From Chionoecetes opilio (lineage: Eukaryota > Arthropoda > Malacostraca > Decapoda > Majidae), in NCBI GenBank assembly GCA_016584305.1, contig JACEEZ010018929.1, positions 1 through 64,000 of the forward strand: DNA of 64,000 bases. The letters run 5' to 3'. Of this stretch, positions 57,950-64,000 are shown in pieces (the stretch's first letter is position 1; every line of letters starts with the position of its first letter). The position numbers and the translations under genes are program-made. The notes under the pieces are model-generated. The model was not told where the DNA came from. It saw nothing but the letters and a program-made list of their open reading frames with translations, and did no database searches.

Positions 57950-59580
57950 CTCAAGAAGGCGTTTGACTCAGTGCATCGTGAGTCACTCTGGGATCTTCTG
58001 CGACTTCGCAGGATTCCTGCAAGGACTATTGGTTTGATGACTGGTCTGTACTCTGGGACTGAGAGTGCTGTGAAGTGTGGGGGAGGTGTATCCAGCTTCT
58101 TTCCTGTTAATACAGGAGTGAGGCAAGGGTGCGACCTTGCCCCATCACTTTTCAACACTTGTATGGACTGGGTATTGGGCAAAGTTGTAGATCAAAGTGA
58201 TTGTGGAGCATCCGTCGGCAACACCAAGATCACTGATCTTGTTTTTGCCAATGATGCAGTAATCTTTGCTGAGTCGCTGGAAGTCCTGGTGATGGCTCTC
58301 GAGGCGCTGCACGAGGAGGCAAAGCCTTTGGGACCCGAGGTCTCCTGGCTCAAAGTAATCGTCCAGACCCATTTTTTTTTTGCATAAATGTGTTGAATGT
58401 TCAAAATTGTTCATTCAAAACATCTAATCCACAAAAAATAATTAATTTCCACGCCTTATTTTCGTAAAAATGCAACTTTTGTAAAAAGCGCGGGAAAAAA
58501 ACTTTCATTGTTCCAACCGGCCCGCGAATATTATAGATGACGTCAGAGGAGGTGTTTCACCGAGAGAGAGAGAGATTGGGATGATGGAGTCCTTCAAGAA
58601 TCTGCCATTATTCACCCTACTTCAGGCTATAGCCAACTTCGGCTATATGGGCATGTGGCACGCTACCCTGAAACCGATCCTTCCCATTGGGTTGTATCTG
58701 TAAGAGACAATCCGGCGAGGAGGAGGCCAAGGGGCGCCCACAAGGCTCGTGGCTGGGGCAAGATGATGTTTCTTGTCGAATGCTGCTTGGTATGGGAAAG
58801 GAGCCTGCATGGGGACTCGCGCTTGGTGACCCCCGGGAGTGGCGTCGTTGGGTGGGCGAGGCGACGCGCCCCCCGGCGTATGCCCCCAATGATTGATTGA
58901 TTGTACTTCTCTGCTTATTTAATTATCTTTTTAAGTTACATTATTTGCTGTGTTTTACAATTATCTTATATTTTTCCCTGTACAAGCCTCACCTCGTGTT
59001 TCCAGAACCCGTTGGTCCTTCAGAGTGGTGTTAAGTGCAGTGGAGCCTTTGTTAAGTTCTTTGTCCACTGATTTATTTTCTTGTATTTTTTCTGTGCGAC
59101 GATGACTACAGCCTCATCCACACAACTCTTTGCACCCAACACCTGGTTATATTGTGCACATTCTACCTCCCTCCATCCCACTGCACCTCCCATTCTAACA
59201 TCACCTCAAGGAACCCACCTGCTTTGAAAATGATGTTGAATCTATTCCTGTTTCTTCATCTTGCAAATTTCTAGGCTTTGTATCACTGTTTGGCAAATCA
59301 AACTTTTTGGGGCTCAAATTTCTCTTGGCAAAGATTTTTATTCGCCTGGAGGCTGCGCTGGTGTTGCGAATTCATATCATGATCATTACTATTTCAACAT
59401 CTTAAGAATGCTGTGTTTGGATTGTGGTGAGTAATATTCTGCAACAGGATCTTGTCGCTACTGTCATTTAGGCATTTTTCAAGAGGCTCTGGTGATGCTT
59501 CAATTTTTTTACGTTTTTGTGGTTGTGAGTAGAGGTTCTTCAGATCTTCCTCTGATATGCCATCATCATTTGGTTCTGAA
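53052..59580 (-). CDS. EXO1: Exonuclease 1-like protein, C-terminal exons (partial; 5' part beyond the window)
   Basis: Last exon 53210-53052 (acceptor TTTTTGCAG, TAG stop 53054-53052) encodes a tail with HRTPGLPRRD and KKQLSLTDMFSYKR. Exon 55132-54547 (donor GTAAGT, phase 0) is Ser/Thr/Lys-rich. The next upstream exon ends at donor 59205 (GAG|GTGATG); this gives the right phase and the join SLRFFTSNTQ. It begins near 59340-59350 and encodes SRRIKIFAKRNLSP. An exon starting at 59575 encodes GISEEDLKNLYSQPQKRKK. EXO1 is a 5'-3' exonuclease of mismatch repair and end resection; its C-terminal half carries the motifs 'LSEDDLLSQYS', 'RNKFATFLQRKN' and 'SRFF', and a terminal PIP box, which these exons parallel in order. 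The border between 59350 and 59470 is unresolved: a roughly 100-bp intron with a weak donor is needed. The nuclease domain is not in the window, so the name is tentative. Confidence 0.55.
53709..53965. mobile_element. CCGTAG-family short fold-back MITE
   Basis: TA|CCGTAGATAACACTTTAGTT at the left is mirrored by ACTATAGTGTTATCTACAG|TA at the right. The arms pair for about 115 bp (CCAGTCACTTGCCACTGCAC against GTGCAGTGGCAAGTGACTGG). It lies in the last intron of the EXO1-like gene. Confidence 0.8.
53966..54546. other. Intronic sequence without assigned feature
   Basis: Remaining part of the last intron of the EXO1-like gene; no repeat terminus or ORF recognised. Confidence 0.4.
55133..56990. 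other. Intronic sequence without assigned feature
   Basis: A/T-rich intron of the EXO1-like gene. A 126-codon plus frame (55994-56374) has Arg-rich and hydrophobic parts but no recognised family. Confidence 0.4.
56995..57535. other. CpG-richer segment preceding LINE copy D
   Basis: Contains CTGGCCGCCATATTTG, a YY1-type CCGCCAT motif, and G/C-rich text unlike the surrounding intron. Its end abuts the LINE at GTGGAACGCC. It could be promoter-like sequence of a retroelement or part of another host transcript; no ORF supports either. Confidence 0.3.
57588..57943 (+). mobile_element. SINE family S2, full length with poly-A tail
   Basis: The tRNA-like head GGGGAGGCGGTAGCGGAGTT has an A-box-like start, then B-box GAGTTCGATCCCC about 50 bp later. 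The body contains GACACGGGGGCGGCATGAGC and GCCACCACGGGCGACGGCC. The tail is about 27 A residues (57917-57943). It lies in LINE copy D, between the codons for LPATF and DLKK. Other copies: 50500-50656 and 60537-61114. Confidence 0.85.
58352..58630 (+). mobile_element. AAAGTAATCGTCCAGACC-family end inside LINE copy D
   Basis: AAGTAATCGTCCAGACCC, then a T-run, then TGTTGAATGTTCAAAATTGT and GTAAAAAGCGCGGGAAA match the left end of 22671-24045 and the reverse of 17375-17547. Only one terminus is present, and it replaces LINE sequence. Confidence 0.65.
58901..59204. other. Intronic sequence without assigned feature
   Basis: Pyrimidine-rich intron of the EXO1-like gene; nothing recognised. Confidence 0.4.
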
Positions 59581-59670
59581 AAATAGAGGATAATGTTAAG
59601 TGATCTAGGGAGATAAAAACCTGAAAACATCAACACACAGCAGTACCTGCCTTCACAAGCTTATTACTAT

Positions 59671-59868
59671 AGTCATTCACTTAAGCTGGATTCTTGGGAG
59701 CTGCTCGATGCTACCCGAGTATGTAAGGAGTCGCTGATTGGCTGATGCCGCGGGCTGGTGGTGATGGTGTGGTATTTTGGTAGCCTCAGCCAATCAGCGA
59801 CGTCCTTACATACTCAGGTAGGCATCGAGCAGCTCCCAAGAATACAGCTTAAGTGAATAGACTATACA
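59671..59868. mobile_element. Small fold-back MITE, arms about 80 bp
   Basis: TATAGTCATTCACTTAAGCT at the left is mirrored by AGCTTAAGTGAATAGACTAT at the right, and GGGAGCTGCTCGATGC, CGCTGATTGGCTGA and their complements extend the arms inward to a loop of about 40 bp. TA at each end suggests a TA duplication. Confidence 0.75.
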
Positions 59869-60189
59869 CATCAATACATTTGCCTTGGTGAGTTGTAGTG
59901 GAGAGAAGCCTCTGTGTTGCTGATGTGATGTGTTTGTGCATGTTTGGCAGGAACGGATTCAAAATGGGAAAAGAGGATAATAAACTTAAAATGGAAACAA
60001 CAAACATTTCTTTCCATAAACCTATCATTCCTAATGGTACAGTTTGTTCCTTCAATTGATGCACACTTTTTGCGTTATCATTTCTTCTTCTATTCCATTA
60101 TAGGCATCTATACTTCTATGAGGAAAACTACACTTCTTTGCGTTATTCAAACATATTCCTTTTCTTAAGTTTTCCTTGTGTCTTCTCAA

Positions 60190-60390
60190 ATATCAAGCCT
60201 CCTTTTCTCTTCCTAACAGCAGGTCTTTTTAGTCAACTTCCTCCTAGCCATTTATCGGTTTACATATAGTACGTAACTAAGTCTCCTCCCTCTTTTCTTT
60301 TCCCAGTGTTGTCAATTTCTTTTCTTTAGTCTTTCCTCGTAGGTTAGATCTTTCAATTCAGTGGCTATCCTTTGTATTCTTTCCTATATC
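60190..60390 (-). pseudogene. CR1-like LINE C-terminal fragment
   Basis: The minus strand reads ERIQRIATELKDLTYEERLK, then a shift into GKRRERGDL-like words. This matches the end of CR1-type ORF2, as in the LINE at 61703-64000 (IERIQRAATKMAPSLRDLPY). Stops and shifts break it. Confidence 0.65.
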
Positions 60391-60536
60391 TTAATATTCT
60401 TTATTGTGTGTGTGTGTTTACCTAGTAGTGATATACGGGAAATGTGTGTGTGTGTGTGTATTCACCTACAGTAAAAGCCTTATAACTCGGCACTGTATAA
60501 CTCGGAATTTGATATAACTCGGCATGGCAAAGACAG

Positions 60537-61114
60537 TTTTTTTTTCTTTTTTTTTTTTCCCCCTTGCCCGTGGTGGCTCAGGCAGGATTGTTATAGTGAT
60601 GCCCAGGGCCGGATCAAGAGCTGTGGGGGCCCTGGGGCTCCACTTTTGTGGGGGCCCTATATTCGCACGCAAATTAAGCACTTTTGTGGGTATTTTGAGG
60701 CCTATGTTTGGCAAAGAACTATTAATGCATAGATTCAGAGATAAAGGATGAAACAGAGACAGGCAAATATGTTTTTGTTTTGTAAATTGCCAATGTTTTT
60801 AATATTACTGCTTAAAGCTAATATACATATGTTGGGGGCCCTTTTGGTGGGGGCCCTGGGGCTAGAGCCCCGGTAGCCCCCCCCCTTAATCCGGCCCTGG
60901 ACTGATGCCTGTGATTAGAGGCTCATGCCGCCCCCTGTGTCCTCCCATGCACTCACAGTCGAAGGTGGAGTTAATGGACAGGGCATGTGGGTGTTCTTAG
61001 GCCCCTCGACAGTGCAGAAAGATTTCAAGTGGATTTTTGGGTCTCACTCGGGATCGAACTCGGGTCTTCGAGAACGCCACCCGGTGACGCTAACCACTCT
61101 GCTACCGCCTCACC
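60537..61114 (-). mobile_element. SINE family S2, minus copy inside the Tigger, split by a hAT MITE
   Basis: The head at 61114 reads GGTGAGGCGGTAGCAGAGTG on the minus strand with B-box GAGTTCGATCCCG. The body has GAGGACACAGGGGGCGGCAT and GAGCCTCTAATCACAGGC. The A-tail appears as T-runs at 60537-60558. It is interrupted at 60604-60901. Confidence 0.8.
60604..60901. mobile_element. hAT-type MITE inserted in SINE S2
   Basis: The left end CAGGGCCGGATCAAGAG and right end TTAATCCGGCCCTG are inverted, each followed by GGGGGCCCTGGGGC words. Flanks GTGATGCC (60596-60603) and CTGATGCC (60902-60909) form an 8-bp duplication with one mismatch; the uninterrupted SINE has this motif once. Confidence 0.8.
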
Positions 61115-61292
61115 TAAACTGCATCTCATGGTTTTCACTCGGCATATCATGCCCTCACAACTTCCTGTGTGAACATGTAAACAGAAAGTTGGCAAAAAAT
61201 AATGTATCTCGGCATATTGATGTTATAACTGCATCTCTTCGCTTACACTCGCTTACCGTTCACTGGTAAGTGTAGTTTTTATGCTTTTAATG

Positions 61293-61326
<34 letters not shown>

Positions 61327-61792
61327 ATATCAGAGGAGGACATTGCATAACTCGGCACATTGAATAACTCGGCAAGGGCCAGAGCCCCTATCGTGCCGAG
61401 TTATAAGGCTTTTACTGTACTTGTATATTACAGGGCCTGAGCCACACTCGTATGGCCCCGTCTCCATATCTTCATCTTTATCATTCATCCTTAGTGGGTT
61501 TTTTTAGTGTTGGTCGAAGCCACCACCCCGGGAGGCGGGCCACAAACCCCTGGCTAACACCCGGTACCCATTCACTGCTAGGTGGACAGGGGCTCGGGTT
61601 TTTAAGGAAACAGCCCATCTATTTCCGTTCCGCCCGGGGATCGAACCTGTGACTTCTCGGTTGTGAACCGAGCGTGCTACCACTACACTACGGAGTACCC
61701 AAGTGTGTGTGTATTTACCTTGTTGTATTTACCTAGTTGTAACATACAGGAAGAGAGCTATGCTTGTACTGTCCCGTCTCCAAATCCTATTA

Positions 61793-62479
61793 CAGGAAAA
61801 TACCTTTTATCCGGATATATCCGGACTTCCGGGTAGCCGGTTAATGGAAAAGTCCGGTTAATGGGTAAGTATACTTACGAAAGATGCATTTACTAAAAAT
61901 AAACATAATATTGTATGATTGTTTGTATTGTATGACACACACCCACACATACCACCCAACACACACACACACACACACATACCACCCAACACACACACCC
62001 ACACATACCACCCAACACACACACATACCACCCAACACACACACCCACACATACCACCCAACACACACACACACACATACCACCCAACACACACACCCAC
62101 ACATACCACCCAACACACACACACACCCATACCACCCACACATACCACCCAACACACACACACACACACATACACGGGTGGTATGTGTGGGTGTGTGTGT
62201 GTGTTGGGTGGTATGTGGGACGACTCAAAATACCACTCCGGTCGTCGGGTAGCACTGACCTTGCCCACGGACTGATAAACACTGAATTATCATAGCGCAT
62301 GGCGCATTATGGCCGGAATAAACAAGTGGCGATAGGTGGCGCTCACGTCTACGGCGGCAAAATTAAAAGTTAAATATTTCGTTACTTTTTTTTTTTTAAT
62401 ACTATTTACTTACCTGCCACAAATTCCGGTTATTGGGTTATTCCGGTTGTTGGGTATCCGGATAAAAGGTATTTGCCTG
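61793..62479. mobile_element. pogo/Tigger-type MITE inserted in the CR1-like LINE
   Basis: The left end CAGGAAAATACCTTTTATCC, then GGATA, is mirrored by TATCCGGATAAAAGGTATTT, then GCCTG at 62479. TA flanks both sides (61791-61792, 62480-62481). CCGGTTAATGG/TTCCGGTTATTGG words recur near both ends. It carries a CA-rich minisatellite and no ORF. Confidence 0.85.
61935..62216. repeat. ACACATACCACCCAAC minisatellite with an inverted end
   Basis: About ten units of CACACATACCACCCAACACA with variable CA number; at 62175-62216 the same unit appears in reverse (GGGTGGTATGTGTGGGTG), so the block ends in a potential hairpin. Confidence 0.95.
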
Positions 62480-64000
62480 TATCCAGCTTGCCTTTGAAAT
62501 CCTAAATACTTCTTGCATTAATCACTTTTGCATCAAGGTTATTCCAGGCTTCTATGCTTCTTTACGGGAAGCTGTATTTTTTTATGTCCCTCTTGCATGT
62601 TGTCCTTTTCAATTTCTTCTCATGACATCTTGTACTTCTATCGTCCCACATAAACAGATCTTCTATCAATTTTTTCCAGACCCATTGATGCTCTATACAC
62701 TGCTATAAAATCTCTCCTTTCTCTTCTTTTCTCAAGAGTTGGGAGTTTCAGTCTTGAAAGTCTTTCCTCATATGGTAAATCTCTCAGGCTTGGAGCCATT
62801 TTTGTGGCTGCTCTTTGTATTCTCTCAATCTTCCTTATATCCTTCTTTTTATGTGGTGACCAAATCCCTGCCGCATATTCCAACCTTGGTCGAATCAAAG
62901 ATGTTATCAATTTCTTAATCATCGGTATTTTTGAATGCCATTCTTATATTCCTCAGCAACTGATAGGTATCTCCTGTGATCTTGTTTATATGCTTCTCAG
63001 GTGACAAATTGTCCGTAATCCATACTTTCAGATCTTTTTTGACCTTTGTTTTGATTATCCATTCATTTCCCATCGAATGCTTTCCTCTCTGTCTCTTTTT
63101 GCTACTGTCCACTTCCATCACTTTACACTTTTTAGCATTAAACTCCATTTCCCATAGTTGACTCCATCTGAAAATATTATCTAAATCCTTTTGTAAATCC
63201 TCACAGTCCTCTTTACTTTCTACTTTTCTTAGTAATTTAGCATCATCAGCGAATAAACTCATATAACTGTTCACTCCCTCTGTCATATCATTTACATAGA
63301 CCAAGAACATCACTGGGGCCAATACTGATCCTTGAGGAACTCCACTTATCACACTGCACCATTCTGACTTCTGATCTTTTATTACTGTTCTCATCTCTCT
63401 GTTGCTCAAAAAGTCTTCCATCCACTTCAGTAAACCACCCTTCAATCCTCCTACGTGTTCTAGCTTCCAGAGCAGTCTCTTGTGAGGTACCTTGTCAAAT
63501 GCCTTCTTTAGGTCCAAGTATATGCAATCGACCCATCCCTCTCTTTCCTGTGTCACATCGATCACTCTCGAGTAAAAGCTTAATAAATTCGTTGCACATG
63601 ACATTCCTCCTCTAAATCCAAACTGGCCACCTGCGAGTGTGTTTGTCTCTTCCAAATATTTCAACCATCTGTCCTTCACAATTTTTTCACACATTTTTGC
63701 CACTACACTTGCTAATGATACTGGCATGTAATTTAGTGGTTCTTCTTTGTCTCCCCCTTTGTGAATTAGCACAATATTTGCTCTTTTCCAATCAAGCGGG
63801 ACTCTGCTCTCCTTGAGTGAACTCTCAATTACACTATGTAACTTTCCTGCTAGTTGGTTACTGCACTCTTTCATTATCCACTTCGACACTCCATCTGGAC
63901 CCGGGGCTTTTGTCACATCTTGACTTTCCATTAGCCTTTTTACTTCTATTACGTCTACTTTCATGTCTTCCATTATATTTTCTTTTGCTATTATATTTTT

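Larger units (their letters stand above)
57540..58900 (+). pseudogene. LINE family L1 (GATT-tailed), copy D, interrupted twice
   Basis: Starts at VERRREFRQGMLPA, is broken by a SINE (57588-57943), and resumes DLKKAFDSVHRESLWDLLRL to LVFANDAVIFAES and GPEVSWLK (58352). The catalytic box reads FAND in place of FADD. From 58352 to about 58630 the LINE text is replaced by an AAAGTAATCGTCCAGACC-family end; about 445 bp of LINE present in copy B is missing. It resumes QLRLYGHVARYPETDPSH-type sequence (58631) and ends AYAPND and GATTGATTGATT. Confidence 0.85.
60469..61417. mobile_element. Tigger-type MITE inserted in SINE S1
   Basis: The left end CAGTAAAAGCCTTATAACTC, then GGCA, is mirrored at 61417 by GAGTTATAAGGCTTTTACTG. 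TA flanks both sides (60467-60468, 61418-61419). ATAACTCGGCA words repeat inside both ends. There is no ORF. It contains a SINE S2 copy, and a separate T-run at about 61298-61323. Confidence 0.85.
60404..61701 (-). mobile_element. SINE family S1 with CR1-type 3' tail, split by a Tigger element
   Basis: On the minus strand the head GGTACTCCGTAGTGTAGTGG starts at 61701; GCTCGGTTCACAACCGAG resembles a tRNA-Val(CAC) anticodon arm and GGTTCGATCCCC is the B-box. The body has CACCTAGCAGTGAATGGGTA, a block I recall as conserved in several animal SINEs. The tail GGAGACGGGGCCATACGAG ... TAGGTGAATACACAC resembles the 3' end of the adjacent CR1-like LINE (GGAGACGGGACAGTACAAGC ... CTAGGTAAATACA). The tail is interrupted at 60469-61417. 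Confidence 0.75.
61703..64000 (-). pseudogene. CR1-like LINE ORF2, 5' end beyond the window
   Basis: The minus strand encodes a reverse transcriptase: APGPDGVSKWIMKE; WKRANIVLIHKGGDKEEPLN; GGQFGFRGGMSCATNLL; CIYLDLKKAFDKVPHKRLL; SGVPQGSVLAPVMFLVYVND; and the catalytic box YMSLFADDAKLLRKVE (63973-62915). After a one-step frame change near 62920 comes ITSLIRPRLEYAAGIWSPH, then KKKDIRKIERIQRAATKMAP and DLPYEERLSRLKLPTLEKRR. Coding text with stops continues to 62480 (EAWNNLDAKVINA) and beyond the Tigger insertion to a short 3' tail at 61703. The PQGSVL and FADD blocks and this C-terminus fit the CR1 clade. The longest open stretch is 352 codons, so the copy is fairly young but broken. Confidence 0.9.

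Noticed and set aside
61625..61701. Possible tRNA-Val (CAC) gene on the minus strand
   Set aside because: The anticodon arm is good, but the T stem and acceptor stem do not pair, and SINE body sequence follows directly.

Overview
This window looks like nuclear DNA from an arthropod, most likely a decapod crustacean. The support is interstitial (CCTAA)n/(TTAGG)n tracts (the arthropod telomere motif), very dense long microsatellites, spliced genes with GT-AG introns, and many nested DNA transposons, non-LTR elements and tRNA-derived SINEs. Nothing looks prokaryotic. I could not run any search, so family names rest on motifs and on terminal-repeat/target-site reading.

Host genes, all on the minus strand. 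(1) 1159-2151: two exons of a rhodopsin-class GPCR (TM1, then TM2 to the start of TM5); the rest lies left of the window. (2) 27975-39363: a complete six-exon gene predicted to encode 341 aa, resembling POLR2M/GRINL1A (Gdown1, an RNA polymerase II-associated subunit); its introns hold two LINEs and a fold-back Tc1-like element. (3) 53052-59580: the 3' exons of a gene whose product resembles the C-terminal half of Exonuclease 1, ending in a PIP-box-like motif; the 5' part lies right of the window.

Mobile DNA region by region. 0-6 kb: a hAT remnant in or beside the GPCR gene and a decayed hAT. 8.5-16 kb: a head-to-head SINE pair, then a small TA-flanked MITE split open by two large insertions that themselves hold a PIF-type MITE, a 750-bp palindrome, a 33-bp minisatellite and AT tracts. 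16-26 kb: a hAT MITE, truncated LINE copies, TTAGG-bearing dispersed repeats and TIR elements. 30-35 kb: a LINE with an (AAG)n tail, a near-perfect inverted Tc1 duplication, and a LINE with a (GATT)n tail. 36.7-39 kb: a second TTAGG-type repeat copy with inserted elements. 39.5-43.6 kb: a segment bounded by 210-bp inverted repeats. 43.6-48.7 kb: a 2.8-kb TIR element carrying a decayed cysteine-rich protein gene, a hAT copy, and a hAT holding a solo LTR. 51.7-54 kb: two TIR elements of one family, one holding a pogo/Tigger derivative with a CENP-B-like DNA-binding ORF. 57.5-64 kb: a patched LINE, a four-level nest (hAT in SINE in Tigger in SINE) and a CR1-like LINE running off the right edge.

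The most interesting items are the 43886-46649 element, whose TAA target duplication is confirmed by an empty paralogous site at 51850; the 1041-bp fold-back Tc1-like element; a SINE whose 3' tail matches the 3' end of the CR1-like LINE directly beside it; and three elements with GGTA-type ends and exact 8-bp target duplications.
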